Of a stretch of 64,000 nt of DNA, positions 17,668-26,270 are shown piece by piece. Under the pieces are notes generated by a model. The model made no database searches. It was given only the letters and a program-made list of their open reading frames with translations, and had not been told where the DNA came from. This DNA comes from Paenibacillus doosanensis (lineage in GTDB: Bacteria > Bacillota > Bacilli > Paenibacillales > NBRC-103111), in NCBI RefSeq assembly GCF_025060755.1, contig NZ_JANYUY010000045.1:1-64000 (forward strand), in the 5' to 3' direction. Every line of letters begins with the position of its first letter. Positions within the stretch are counted from its first letter, which is position 1. The position numbers and the translations under genes were made by a program.

Positions 17668-18174
17668 GTGGAACCTATTCGCACATTCGGTCTGGACATG
17701 GATTTACCCGAAGGGAGGCGGCCGGGCATCGATACGCAAATCATCGCAGAGCTCGCCGAAAGCTCCCCGCCCATCGACAGAGACAAGGAACTGCTTATTT
17801 TCGGCAGCCGCCGTCAGCAAGAAGAAGCCCGCGCCGTTATGGAACGGCATGGGGTTGCTTGCGAGAATTTCGACTTGCTGCTCTTTCCGGACGGAGCCGA
17901 GCTTAGGCCTTCGTTCACGGATTATGGGTTTACAAGCAGCCAGGGAGGGCGCATTTACGCCTATGCCGATGCCGTCTTCCTGTACACGCTCCGCTCTAGA
18001 GGGCCGCAGGCCGAGCCTTCTCAAGCGCTGCTGCAGATGGAAGAGCATCTGTTAGCCTCGTTTGAGCAAAACGGCGAAATGTGCTGCGCGGCGGACATTC
18101 AATCGGACGAGCTGATGGAGCGTATCGCCCGCGCCTACGGCTGTGAAATTTCGCCTCTGTCGGCGGAAAACTAA
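17668..18174 (+). CDS. Hypothetical protein
   Basis: A 168-residue soluble protein that I do not recognise. It has no signal peptide or membrane helix. A central block ELLIFGSRRQQEEARAVMER suggests an alpha/beta fold, and a C-terminal helical tail contains EMCCAADIQSDELMERIARA. The start is a GTG at 17668 preceded by GAGGAA. It begins 26 bp after the coiled-coil protein and is probably cotranscribed with it. A bidirectional terminator follows. Confidence 0.7.
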   Translation: MEPIRTFGLDMDLPEGRRPGIDTQIIAELAESSPPIDRDKELLIFGSRRQQEEARAVMERHGVACENFDLLLFPDGAELRPSFTDYGFTSSQGGRIYAYADAVFLYTLRSRGPQAEPSQALLQMEEHLLASFEQNGEMCCAADIQSDELMERIARAYGCEISPLSAEN

Positions 18175-18190
18175 CCTTCTTCCGAAAAAA

Positions 18191-18236
18191 GACGCAAGGA
18201 GAACGGCCGGAATATTCGGCTGCCGCTCCTTGCGTC
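18191..18236. terminator. Bidirectional terminator
   Basis: GACGCAAGGAG/CTCCTTGCGTC, an 11-bp perfect stem, has A-runs on the left and TTCTTCTT on the right. It separates the plus-strand hypothetical gene from the minus-strand PhoH-type gene. Confidence 0.9.
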
Positions 18237-18251
18237 TTCTTCTTAGCTCGA

Positions 18252-19583
18252 TTACAGTAAATCCGCCGCGAGCTGAGCCAGATGGGAACGCTCCCCGCGC
18301 TCCAGCGTAATGTGCCCGCTAATATTTTGGCCCTTGAAACGCTCTACAACGTACGTGAGGCCGTTGCTGGAGGCATCCAGGTACGGATGGTCTATTTGCT
18401 CCGGATCGCCCAGCAGAACGATTTTACTGCCTTCTCCGACCCTGGAGACGATCGTCTTGATCTCATGTTTGGATAAGTTCTGCGCTTCATCTATAATAAT
18501 GAACTGGCCTGGAATCGAACGGCCGCGAATATACGTCAACGCTTCGACTTGAATGCTGCCGAGTCCGGCCAATATTTTATCGATATCCCCCGACTTCTTC
18601 GTATCGAACAAAAACTCCAGATTGTCGTAAATCGGCTGCATCCACGGACGCAGCTTCTCTTCCTTCTCGCCCGGCAAATACCCGATATCTTTGCCCATCG
18701 GCACGACCGGTCTGGCAATCAGCAGCTTTTTATACTTATGCTCGTCTTCGACCTTCATCAGGCCGGCGGCCAGCGTCAGCAGCGTTTTGCCCGTTCCCGC
18801 CTTGCCCGTCAGCGTAACGATCGGAATATCGTCGTTCAGGAGCAGCTCCAGCGCCATCCGCTGCTGCGCATTGCGCGCGCCGATCCCCCAAACCGGATCA
18901 TTGCTCAAAAACAGCGGCTCCAGCTTCTTTCCTTCGGCATTGACTTTAAGCAGCGCCGACTTGGACGTTCCCATCTCGTCTCTTAGGATGACGAACTCAT
19001 GCGGGTGCAGCGGGTATGCCAGATTGAGCGAGCTGACGCTCAAGTAACGATACGTGTAAAATTCGTCGATGATGGAAGGATGCGCATGAATGGTCAAATA
19101 CCCCGTATACATATCGGGCATATTGACGATCCGGTCGGTCAAATAATCCTGCGCGGTCAGCCCCAGCACATCCGCCTTGATCCGGACGAGCGTATCTTTG
19201 CTGACGATGATGACGGGCCGCGGATGCGGTTTCTCCTGCTCTTCCAAATGATAGTTTAAAGCGACTGCCAAAATGCGGTTATCGCTGGTCACTTCGGCGA
19301 ATACTTCCTGAAGCTTGGCAAAGCTCCGATGATTGAGTTCTACCTTCAAGCTGCCGCCGCTGGGAAGGCTGATGCCTTCATACAGCCGTCCCTGAGAACG
19401 GAGCCCATCCAGCATGCGCGAAATTTGCCTGGCGTTGCGCCCCAGCTCATCCGCGTTCCGCTTCTTCGTATCAATCTCCTCCAATACGATCGCCGGAATG
19501 ACCACCTCGTTATCCTCAAAAGCAAATATTGCGTTAGGATCCTGCAACAGCACGTTGGTATCCAATACAAAAATTTTTTCCAT
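18252..19583 (-). CDS. PhoH-like ATPase with N-terminal PIN domain (YlaK type)
   Basis: A 443-residue fusion of a PIN ribonuclease-like domain (residues 1-140; acidic residues at LDTN Asp8 and the VTSDNRILAVA Asp101) and a PhoH ATPase (Walker A TGKAGTGKT ending at 267, Walker B FIIIDEAQN). Proteins of this PhoH2 class act on RNA as helicase-nucleases. The start chosen is the ATG at 19583 (MEKIFVLDTN) after GGGAGGG; the frame is open 17 codons further. In B. subtilis ylaK sits beside ylaJ, as here, although in this window the YlaJ-like gene is divergent. Confidence 0.92.
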   Translation of the reverse strand: MEKIFVLDTNVLLQDPNAIFAFEDNEVVIPAIVLEEIDTKKRNADELGRNARQISRMLDGLRSQGRLYEGISLPSGGSLKVELNHRSFAKLQEVFAEVTSDNRILAVALNYHLEEQEKPHPRPVIIVSKDTLVRIKADVLGLTAQDYLTDRIVNMPDMYTGYLTIHAHPSIIDEFYTYRYLSVSSLNLAYPLHPHEFVILRDEMGTSKSALLKVNAEGKKLEPLFLSNDPVWGIGARNAQQRMALELLLNDDIPIVTLTGKAGTGKTLLTLAAGLMKVEDEHKYKKLLIARPVVPMGKDIGYLPGEKEEKLRPWMQPIYDNLEFLFDTKKSGDIDKILAGLGSIQVEALTYIRGRSIPGQFIIIDEAQNLSKHEIKTIVSRVGEGSKIVLLGDPEQIDHPYLDASSNGLTYVVERFKGQNISGHITLERGERSHLAQLAADLL

Positions 19584-19687
19584 TTGAGTCCCTCCCAGAT
19601 CTGGTGTTTGGTTGCCGTTATACATAGGAAGCAACTAGTAAGGACAAACTAACCAAAGCAATTAAGGGATAGAAAGGACGATCGATA

Positions 19688-20233
19688 ATGAGAGTGTTTG
19701 TCTATTGTATTGTGCTGTTGTCCGTATTGGTAGGTTGTAACCAATCACCAAAGAATGGAGCTTCCCCCTCTCCGACGAATGATACGAATCGACAAATTCA
19801 AGTGAAGCAAACGGCGCCTCAGAAAAAGGAAATCATCGATTCCCGGGCCGTCTCCGAACGTTTGGAGCAAATCGCCACCAGCATCCCGCAGGTTGAAAGC
19901 GCCAATTGCGTCGTTTTCGGAAACACGGCGGTTGTAGGGATCAATTTGCCTCCGGAAATGGACCGTTCCAAGGTTGGAACTATCAAGCTTTCGGTCGCGG
20001 AAGCTTTGAAAAAAGATCCTTACGGAGTCGATGCCATCGTTACGGCGGATATGGATTTGTCGCATCGGATCCAAAGGATCAGAGATCATGTGATGAACGG
20101 CAAGCCGATCAGCGGATTCGCAACGGAAATGGCGGAGATTATCGGCCGGATTATGCCGCAAATTCCCCGGGACGTAGAGCCTGCCCCGGCTCCCGAAAGT
20201 ACGGAACCGCAGATGCCGAATGCCAATTTGTAG
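19688..20233 (+). CDS. YhcN/YlaJ family sporulation lipoprotein
   Basis: A 181-residue lipoprotein with a short signal ending SVLVGCNQS (Cys 17 lipidated). After a Ser/Asn-rich linker the conserved domain runs from about residue 50 to 165 (VSERLEQIATSIPQVESANC, VVGINLPPEM, and a C-terminal GFATEMAEIIGRIMPQIP). The family is found in spore-forming Bacilli and its members are linked to spore membranes. The exact role is unknown. It is divergent from the PhoH/PIN gene and ends in a terminator shared with the next gene. Confidence 0.87.
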   Translation: MRVFVYCIVLLSVLVGCNQSPKNGASPSPTNDTNRQIQVKQTAPQKKEIIDSRAVSERLEQIATSIPQVESANCVVFGNTAVVGINLPPEMDRSKVGTIKLSVAEALKKDPYGVDAIVTADMDLSHRIQRIRDHVMNGKPISGFATEMAEIIGRIMPQIPRDVEPAPAPESTEPQMPNANL

Positions 20234-20245
20234 CGGGATATGTTG

Positions 20246-20280
20246 AAAAAGCCTAGAATCGACAGCATTCTAGGCTTTTT
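20246..20280. terminator. Bidirectional terminator overlapping a stop codon
   Basis: AAAAAGCCTAGAAT/ATTCTAGGCTTTTT with a 7-nt loop is symmetrical with A- and T-runs on each side. The TAG of the minus-strand gene at 20270 lies within the right arm. Confidence 0.92.
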
Positions 20281-20722
20281 GCATAGCATCAAAAACTTGC
20301 GCGTCCAGCTTCTCGGCGGCGCGTTTGTCATAGGTTTTCTCATATTCGGGCACAACCGAAATACGCGAGCCGTAGAACATCGCGTCACGCACCGCGGTAA
20401 TGTCCACGTCAAAGCATGCCAGCTTAAGCGGCACATCGGCCAGCGTCTCCGCTACCAAGCGCGCTTTGCCGTAAATGGCATGAACGGAGCCTTCGCCAAT
20501 GTATGTCACATTAACGAGCGCATGGTTATTAATATTGCTTACGATACGGGAGCGACGATCCACAGCAAAACGGATCGTTCCCGAGTCTTTGGCGTAAATC
20601 CAGGAAACAGCGTTCATGCTGGGCGAGCCGGATTCGAAATCCACGGTGCTAAGCAATGCAAAGGCTTCCTTCTGCAAAGCTGCTGCCAATGGCTCCGGCA
20701 GTACTGTGATCGTTTCTGCCAT
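20270..20722 (-). CDS. Pyridoxamine 5'-phosphate oxidase family protein
   Basis: A 150-residue protein with the split-barrel flavin-binding fold of the PNPOx superfamily: FALLSTVDFESGSPSMNAVS, then GTIRFAVDRRSRIVSNINN and VNVTYIGEGSVHAIYGKARL. Members bind FMN or F420 or act as heme/flavin reductases; the substrate cannot be told. The ATG follows AGGAGGGG. An extended -10 promoter is visible at 20774-20782. Confidence 0.85.
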   Translation of the reverse strand: MAETITVLPEPLAAALQKEAFALLSTVDFESGSPSMNAVSWIYAKDSGTIRFAVDRRSRIVSNINNHALVNVTYIGEGSVHAIYGKARLVAETLADVPLKLACFDVDITAVRDAMFYGSRISVVPEYEKTYDKRAAEKLDAQVFDAMQKA

Positions 20723-20773
20723 GATTACCCCTCCTGCGTCTATTCTTAGAATTTATGCCGTTTGGGTGACACC

Positions 20774-20782
20774 ATTATATCA
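20774..20782 (-). promoter_or_regulatory. Extended -10 promoter of the PNPOx-family gene
   Basis: Minus strand TGATATAAT (TG-A-TATAAT), 51 bases before the start codon. The -35 (TGGTTG at 17 bases) is poor, as is common for extended -10 promoters. Confidence 0.6.
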
Positions 20783-20909
20783 CAGGAATTGCTTGGCAAC
20801 CACAGGCAGTTGCTGCTAGTGATCGAGATGCGGTTCGGCGCTTCAGCGATGGTCGGACACTCCTTTCGGACGATTTATTTTAGTTTATCGAAAGTGTCCG
20901 TCATATATG

Positions 20910-21182
20910 TCACTGATTGTACTTAGGATTGGAATTAATATCATGCAGCAACTGCTCGGCGTGTTCCTTGTCAAAGAACAGCTTCTTGCTCGTTCCTTGC
21001 GCTTCGTAGTCAATATGTATTCTGGTTTCGTCTTCCGATGTCTCAAACCAAGCGATAGCGTGATCTTCGCGCAAAATCTCCTCGAAAAACATCCGCGTAT
21101 CCTTGGCCGCTCGATCGTCGGGCCGAGCTTCTTCGACTATTTTCATCTGCAGCCAATTAAAGAACGCATCCTCAAGTTTCAA
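20910..21182 (-). CDS. Hypothetical protein (small, acidic)
   Basis: About 90 residues, soluble, with LEDAFFNWLQMKIVEEARPD, then EDHAIAWFETSEDETRIHID and a helical end. I do not recognise the family. The frame is open to 21317 with an alternative TTG, but no ribosome binding site lies there. A perfect AGGAGG at 21193-21198 is 10 bases before a TTG at 21182, so I place the start there. The extra upstream codons fall in a repeat-like insertion (21215-21373), which supports the shorter form. It lies in the ylaG-ylaK-type neighbourhood. Confidence 0.65.
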   Translation of the reverse strand: MKLEDAFFNWLQMKIVEEARPDDRAAKDTRMFFEEILREDHAIAWFETSEDETRIHIDYEAQGTSKKLFFDKEHAEQLLHDINSNPKYNQ

Positions 21183-21214
21183 GTTCGTTTTTCCTCCTAG
21201 GGCTTTAGAAGTAT

Positions 21215-21373
21215 GGTGAAAAATGCCGACTGCGCATGCGAAAGCATCTTCCGATCGCTCTTGTTCCCGGACTTCTTGAATAGGTAAGCCCTTAAAACGG
21301 GTGAAATCCGGGAACAAAGGCGAACGCTTCGCTTCTCCAGATCGCTCTCGCTTGCTTCGTTGACTTTTTCACC
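21215..21373. mobile_element. MITE-like element with terminal inverted repeats
   Basis: The element starts GGTGAAAAA (21215-21223) and ends TTTTTCACC (21365-21373), perfect 9-bp inverted termini. Inside is a large hairpin with 19-base arms at 21257-21275 and 21303-21321, matching at 16 of 19 positions around TTGTTCCCGG. It is flanked by imperfect direct repeats, GGGCTTTAGAAGTAT (21200-21214) and GGGCTTTTAGAAATAG (21374-21389). It contains no convincing gene. Only one copy is in the window, so mobility is inferred from geometry. Confidence 0.5.
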
Positions 21374-21404
21374 GGGCTTTTAGAAATAGGGCGAAAAACA
21401 CGGT

Positions 21405-21842
21405 CTACTGAACCAGCAGCATGACGGGCAGCCCCTGCTCATTCCATTTGTTCATCATATGCAGCCACCCGGCGATACGTTCAGCTCCTGTCTCCCCTGC
21501 GGCGCGCTTTGCGGCCGTTTGCAGCCAGCCGGACATCTCGGAGGCGGAAGGAAGCCTGTCGATGTAAGCCAAGGCGCAATGCGACAGCGCAAGCCGCTCA
21601 TCAAAAGCGATCTCCTCTGACGACGAAAGATCGAACGGCAGCTCATCCACGCCGCATGCCAGCTCCGCTTCCTCGCTCAGCAGCAGGTTCGCTTTGAACG
21701 GCACGAGCATCCGCGAATGCACCGCTTTGACAAGCGCGAGGAAACGTTCCCGGTCCTGCTCCGGACCCAGCTCGATCCGCTCTCCCGGCATGATCGTACG
21801 GTCTGCGCAAAACTCGACCGGCGTTAACCAATAGCTTTTCAT
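21405..21842 (-). CDS. Hypothetical protein
   Basis: A 145-residue soluble protein starting MKSYWLTPVEFC at the ATG at 21842, preceded by GAGGGG. An ATG nine codons upstream lacks a ribosome binding site. It contains an Arg/Glu-rich central part and a C-terminal AERIAGWLHMMNKWNEQGLP helix. There is no recognised domain, signal or membrane segment. It lies between the YlaH-like gene and the MITE-like insertion, apparently in the same minus-strand unit as ylaH (45 bp gap). Confidence 0.65.
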   Translation of the reverse strand: MKSYWLTPVEFCADRTIMPGERIELGPEQDRERFLALVKAVHSRMLVPFKANLLLSEEAELACGVDELPFDLSSSEEIAFDERLALSHCALAYIDRLPSASEMSGWLQTAAKRAAGETGAERIAGWLHMMNKWNEQGLPVMLLVQ

Positions 21843-21887
21843 ACGCCCCTCGCTTTCCCCGCTATACACAGGCTCTGCTTTTTTTCG

Positions 21888-22160
21888 CTATTCCTGCTTT
21901 TTCTCGCGATCTTGAATAAAGTAACGGACTCTCACCAGAAGCATTAAAGCGACCGCTACCGTCAGGCTCGGAATAATCGGCAGCGCTCCCAATTGGAATA
22001 ACAGCAGCAGACCGGCGCCCAAAGCGAGCATGATGTAAATGACGGCTTCTTTCAATATCGGGAGCCTGCGCGCTTTGAATACTTTATTATACACATAGGA
22101 AATCAACACAAAAATGATAATGTAGGTAATGAACGGATGCGCTCTAAACCATTCTGTCAC
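21888..22160 (-). CDS. YlaH-like membrane protein
   Basis: A 90-residue protein with a short N-terminus (MTEWFRAHPFITYIIIFVLI), three hydrophobic segments and the RRLPILKEAVIYIMLALGAG block characteristic of the YlaH-like family. In B. subtilis ylaH follows ylaG (typA/bipA), as here. Function unknown. The start is preceded by AAGGAGGTCG. Confidence 0.85.
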   Translation of the reverse strand: MTEWFRAHPFITYIIIFVLISYVYNKVFKARRLPILKEAVIYIMLALGAGLLLLFQLGALPIIPSLTVAVALMLLVRVRYFIQDREKKQE

Positions 22161-22187
22161 GAGAGACGACCTCCTTCTAAAATTCTA

Positions 22188-22221
22188 CAAAGAAAGCCCT
22201 GATTGCTCAGAGCTTTCTTTG
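22188..22221 (-). terminator. Terminator of typA
   Basis: CAAAGAAAGC/GCTTTCTTTG, a 10-bp stem with an inner CTGA/TCAG extension, 12 bases after the typA stop. The T-run is short. Confidence 0.7.
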
Positions 22222-22233
22222 CGAGTTATATCA

Positions 22234-24081
22234 TTATGCGTTAGCTTCAGCCATTTTGCGGTGCTTCTCGGCGCGCTCGCGCTCGCTTTTGTTCAAAATC
22301 TTTTTGCGCAAACGAATCGATTTCGGCGTAATTTCACAATATTCGTCGTCGTTCAAGTATTCAAGCGCCTGTTCCAACGAATACAAGCGAGGAGTTTTCA
22401 TTTTGACCGTATCGTCTTTACCAGCGGAACGAATGTTGGTCAACTGCTTTTCTTTGCAAATGTTAACGATGATGTCGGTATCGCGGGTATGCTCCCCGAC
22501 GATCATGCCTTCGTACACTTCCGTGCCCGGCTCCAAGAACAGAATGCCGCGATCTTCCACGGACAGCATGCCATACATCGTCGACGTTCCGGTTTCGCTC
22601 GAAACGAGCACGCCTTCGTGCCGTCCGCCGACGCCCGCGCCGTAATAAGGGCCGTAGCTGTCGAACGCATGGTTCATGATGCCGTAACCGCGCGTCAGCG
22701 TCAGGAAGTACGTACGGTAGCCGATCAAGCCGCGCGCCGGAATCAGGAACTCCAGGCGGACGTTGCCGGAACCGTTGTTGACCATATTGACCATCTCCGC
22801 TTTGCGCGTTCCGAGGCTCTCCATTACGGCCCCCATGCTCTCTTCGGGAATATCGATGATCAGTCGCTCAAGCGGCTCCATCTTTTGGCCGTCGATGACT
22901 TTGATGATCACTTCAGGCTTGGATACTTGCAATTCGAAGCCTTCGCGACGCATATTCTCGATCAAGATGCCGAGATGCAGCTCTCCGCGGCCGGAGACGA
23001 TAAACGCATCCGGGCTGTCGGTTTCGTCGACGCGCAAGCTGACGTCGGTTTCCAATTCCTTGAACAGACGCTCGCGCAGCTTGCGGGAAGTGACCCACTT
23101 GCCTTCGCGGCCTGCGAACGGGCTGTTATTGACAAGGAATGTCATTTGCAGCGTCGGCTCGTCGATTTTGAGCACCGGCAATGCTTCCGGATTAGCCGGA
23201 TCGGCGATCGTTTCGCCGATGTTGATATCCTTGATGCCGGCAATGGCAACGATGTCGCCCGCGCCGGCTTGCTCCACTTCGATTCGCTTCAAGCCCTGGA
23301 AGCCGAACAGCTTCTCGATCCGAGCTTGCTTGGTGACGCCATCGCGGTTGATAACGGCGATCGGCTGCCCTTGCTTCACGACGCCGCGATTCACGCGGCC
23401 GATAGCGATGCGGCCCAAGTATTCGTTATAGTCCATCAAGGTGACGAGGAATTGCAGCGGCTCCTCTACACTTTCGGTAGGAGACGGAATATGATTGACG
23501 ACCGTGTCGTAAATAGCCTGCATGTTGTCATCCTGTTTCGCCGGATCGGATTCCAGACTGGAGGTGCCCATCAACGCCGAAGCGTACACGACCGGGAAGT
23601 CCAGTTGATCGTCGTTGGCTCCCAGCTCGATAAACAGGTCAAGCACCTCATCGACAACTTCAGCCGGACGGGCGTTCGGACGGTCGATTTTATTGACGAT
23701 AACAATAGGTGTCAGGTTTTGTTCCAACGCTTTGCGCAAAACGAATTTCGTCTGCGGCATTGTGCCTTCGAAAGCATCGACGACGAGCAGAACGCCGTCT
23801 ACCATTTTCATAATCCGTTCGACTTCGCCGCCGAAGTCCGCATGTCCCGGGGTATCCACGATATTGATCAAATAATCCTTATATCGAATTGCCGTGTTTT
23901 TGGCCAAAATGGTAATGCCGCGTTCCCGTTCCAGATCGTTGGAGTCCATCGCGCGCTCCTGAACCGCTTCATGCTCGCGGAACGTGCCTGATTGTTGAAG
24001 CAGCTTGTCTACCAAAGTCGTTTTGCCGTGATCGACGTGTGCAATAATCGCAATGTTGCGTATTTTATCTCTTGAATGCAT
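22234..24081 (-). CDS. typA: Translational GTPase TypA/BipA
   Basis: Ribosome-associated GTPase needed for growth under stress and low temperature, implicated in ribosome assembly. The 615-residue protein has the full EF-G-like layout. G1 AHVDHGKTT is at residues 14-22, then switch region [12 protein letters not shown]3 DTPGHADF, and G4 NKID. Domain II, domain III ([11 protein letters not shown]) and the BipA-specific C-terminal domain ([16 protein letters not shown]) follow. The ATG follows AGAGGTAAGGG. The order typA-ylaH matches B. subtilis ylaG-ylaH. Confidence 0.97.
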   Translation of the reverse strand: MHSRDKIRNIAIIAHVDHGKTTLVDKLLQQSGTFREHEAVQERAMDSNDLERERGITILAKNTAIRYKDYLINIVDTPGHADFGGEVERIMKMVDGVLLVVDAFEGTMPQTKFVLRKALEQNLTPIVIVNKIDRPNARPAEVVDEVLDLFIELGANDDQLDFPVVYASALMGTSSLESDPAKQDDNMQAIYDTVVNHIPSPTESVEEPLQFLVTLMDYNEYLGRIAIGRVNRGVVKQGQPIAVINRDGVTKQARIEKLFGFQGLKRIEVEQAGAGDIVAIAGIKDINIGETIADPANPEALPVLKIDEPTLQMTFLVNNSPFAGREGKWVTSRKLRERLFKELETDVSLRVDETDSPDAFIVSGRGELHLGILIENMRREGFELQVSKPEVIIKVIDGQKMEPLERLIIDIPEESMGAVMESLGTRKAEMVNMVNNGSGNVRLEFLIPARGLIGYRTYFLTLTRGYGIMNHAFDSYGPYYGAGVGGRHEGVLVSSETGTSTMYGMLSVEDRGILFLEPGTEVYEGMIVGEHTRDTDIIVNICKEKQLTNIRSAGKDDTVKMKTPRLYSLEQALEYLNDDEYCEITPKSIRLRKKILNKSERERAEKHRKMAEANA

Positions 24082-24159
24082 GTTTTCCCTTACCTCTCCT
24101 TAATTTGACCCTGCCGCATTCGCATTAAAACCGCTGCGGGCCGAGGTCCGTTCACAAAA

Positions 24160-24188
24160 CAAGCGTCGGACATAAGCGCCGACGCTTG
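24160..24188 (-). terminator. Terminator of the TerC-family gene
   Basis: Minus strand CAAGCGTCGG/CCGACGCTTG with a 9-nt loop followed by TTTTGTG. About 95 bases after the stop codon. Confidence 0.75.
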
Positions 24189-24282
24189 ACATTTACGTTT
24201 ATTATACGGCTAATCGGCGCAAAAGGCAAGGTAAAACGATAAGTTTGTAATGCCATTTACAACCTTTTTACTTTTGGATCGA

Positions 24283-24951
24283 TCAGGAATGATGCGGCTT
24301 CGGCTTTCCGATGATTTTTTTAATCACCCCAGCGCCGATCACGATGACCGTCGCCGCGATCGGGACGATCCAATGCGGAACGCCGGACAGCAGCAGATGG
24401 GATACGGTTTCGTCCTTGACGAACATCTCTCCAGCCGTGTACCCGAGAATCCCCGCGCCCAGAAACACCAGGATCGGAAACTTGTTCAGCAAATTCATAA
24501 CGAGCGTGCTGCCCCATATGATGATCGGCACGCTGAGGCCGACCCCGAGAATAATGACCGTAAGATCGTTATTCGCTTTGGCGGCGATGGCCAGCACATT
24601 GTCAAGACTCATGACGAAATCGGCGACGATAATCGTCCAAACGGCCTTACCGAGCGTGGAAGCTTCTTTGATGTTAGTATGGCTGTCATCGTCAATCAGC
24701 AGCTTGATCGCGATCCAGGTCAACAGCAGCGAACCGGCGGCCTGAATATACGGCACCGTCAATATGTACACGGCGATGACGGTCAATACGAGGCGGAGCG
24801 CAATGGCGCCGAAGGCTCCCCACCATATTGCCTGCTTCCGTTGGCTTATAGGCAAATTTTTGCTGGCCAGCGCAATGACGACCGCGTTGTCTCCGCTCAG
24901 CACGATGTTAATCAACATAATCTGCAAAAAAAGTAAAAACCATTCTAACAT
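24283..24951 (-). CDS. TerC family integral membrane protein (YjbE type)
   Basis: A 222-residue protein with seven predicted membrane helices and the two acidic signatures of the TerC family, NIVLSGDNAVVIALA near residue 17 and ADFVMSLDNVLAIAA near 115. Relatives in Bacillus (MeeF/MeeY, YjbE) move metal ions such as manganese out of the cell, or help metalate exported proteins. That role is inference here. The start is the ATG at 24951 after GGAGGG; twelve upstream codons are open but lack a site. No Mn-sensing riboswitch fits in the 116-bp gap to thiI. Confidence 0.88.
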   Translation of the reverse strand: MLEWFLLFLQIMLINIVLSGDNAVVIALASKNLPISQRKQAIWWGAFGAIALRLVLTVIAVYILTVPYIQAAGSLLLTWIAIKLLIDDDSHTNIKEASTLGKAVWTIIVADFVMSLDNVLAIAAKANNDLTVIILGVGLSVPIIIWGSTLVMNLLNKFPILVFLGAGILGYTAGEMFVKDETVSHLLLSGVPHWIVPIAATVIVIGAGVIKKIIGKPKPHHS

Positions 24952-25067
24952 GTCTTCCAACCCTCCAAGTTCGCTGTCAACCCGCAATCCGTTTATTAGT
25001 TCATACGGAGCCGGCCTCGATATGTTTCAAAATCAACGTATAAATTTCCGCCGACCGCTTGCTTCGA

Positions 25068-26270
25068 TTAGAAATAGTCGGAGAATGCCGCCTGCTTCCC
25101 TGCTCCGATCCACACCGTCTGCGTCTCGGTGACCGCCTTGTCGATTTCCTCCTGAAGCCAGTCCATATGACCTTCAATGCTCTCGACGACGCGCAGGTTC
25201 GGATTCGTGCTCGGAGAGGGCGGCAGAAACAAGGTGCAGCAATCCTCGTGGGGCTGAATCGAGATCGTAAACGTATCAATCATTTCCGCTACGCGGATAA
25301 TCTCCTGTTTCTCCATGCAAATCAGCGGCTGGAGAACGGGCAGACCTACCGCGCGCCCGATGACGTTCATGCTGCCGAGCGTTTGGCTCGCCACTTGGCC
25401 GAGACTTTCTCCCGTAACGATCGCCGAAGCTTTCTGCTCCTCGGCCAGCTTTTCCGTAATCCGGAACATAGCCCGTCTTAATATAGTAATCAGCAAATTC
25501 TGCTTATATGCCTGATGGACACGGGTTTGCAGATTCGTGAAAGGCACGAGATGCAGCTTGATGTCGCCGGCATATTCGGCGAGCTTGCTGACCAGCTCCT
25601 TGACCTTCTGCTGCGACTTTTCGCTGGTAAACGGATAGCTGTGAAAATGCACCGCTTCAAGCTTTAATCCCTGCCTCAAGGCCAAATAGCCCGCTACAGG
25701 GCTGTCGATGCCGCCGCTTAGCATCAGCATCGCCTTGCCGTTGGTGCCGAGCGGGAATCCGCCGACACCCTGGATAACCCGGGAATAGATAAGCGCGCGC
25801 TGCTCGCGGAGTTCGATCTTCAGTTCCGCCGCCGGCGCGTTCACATCGACCTTCAGCTCCGGCATCGCTCTCAGTACCGCTCCCCCGATCCGCTTGTTCA
25901 TCTCCTGCGAATCGTACGGAAAACGTTTATTGACCCGCCGCACCGTCACTTTAAACGTCGCCGGAGCCTCGTCCAGACTGCCCATCGCCGCCAAAGCGGC
26001 AGCTTCGATCGCTTCAAGCTCCAGCGGCGCGGAATAAACCGGGCTGAATGAAGCCAGGCCGAGAATATTGCGGAGCCGCTGCTCGATGTCCGCGTAAGAC
26101 TCGCCGTTCAGTTCCACATACACTCTGCCGAAGTCTCTGACAAAGGTCAGCTTCTCATAAGGCCGCATGGCCCGCCTGATTTGCTCGTATACAGCCTTCT
26201 CGAATCGGTGCCGATTTTTTCCTTTTAATGTAAGCTCTCCGAGCCGGAGAACAATGACATCCGGTTTCAT
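25068..26270 (-). CDS. thiI: tRNA 4-thiouridine sulfurtransferase ThiI
   Basis: Adenylates U8 of tRNA and transfers sulfur to give 4-thiouridine. It has an N-terminal ferredoxin-like and THUMP region (ASFSPVYSAPLELEAIEAAA), then a PP-loop domain with the ATP-binding motif MLSGGIDSPVAGYLALRQ. The C-terminal rhodanese domain of the enterobacterial protein is absent, as in Bacillus, where a dedicated cysteine desulfurase supplies the sulfur. That partner is the overlapping upstream gene. The ATG at 26270 follows GGAGGTCATT. 400 residues. Confidence 0.96.
   Translation of the reverse strand: MKPDVIVLRLGELTLKGKNRHRFEKAVYEQIRRAMRPYEKLTFVRDFGRVYVELNGESYADIEQRLRNILGLASFSPVYSAPLELEAIEAAALAAMGSLDEAPATFKVTVRRVNKRFPYDSQEMNKRIGGAVLRAMPELKVDVNAPAAELKIELREQRALIYSRVIQGVGGFPLGTNGKAMLMLSGGIDSPVAGYLALRQGLKLEAVHFHSYPFTSEKSQQKVKELVSKLAEYAGDIKLHLVPFTNLQTRVHQAYKQNLLITILRRAMFRITEKLAEEQKASAIVTGESLGQVASQTLGSMNVIGRAVGLPVLQPLICMEKQEIIRVAEMIDTFTISIQPHEDCCTLFLPPSPSTNPNLRVVESIEGHMDWLQEEIDKAVTETQTVWIGAGKQAAFSDYF

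Noticed and set aside
22129-23991. 620-codon plus-strand open frame opposite typA
   Set aside because: It lies wholly antisense to a clear TypA gene, has a composition typical of the shadow frame in GC-rich DNA and has no ribosome binding site.
24952-25067. Manganese (yybP-ykoY) riboswitch before the TerC-family gene
   Set aside because: The gap to thiI is only 116 bp and none of the conserved riboswitch sequence is seen.
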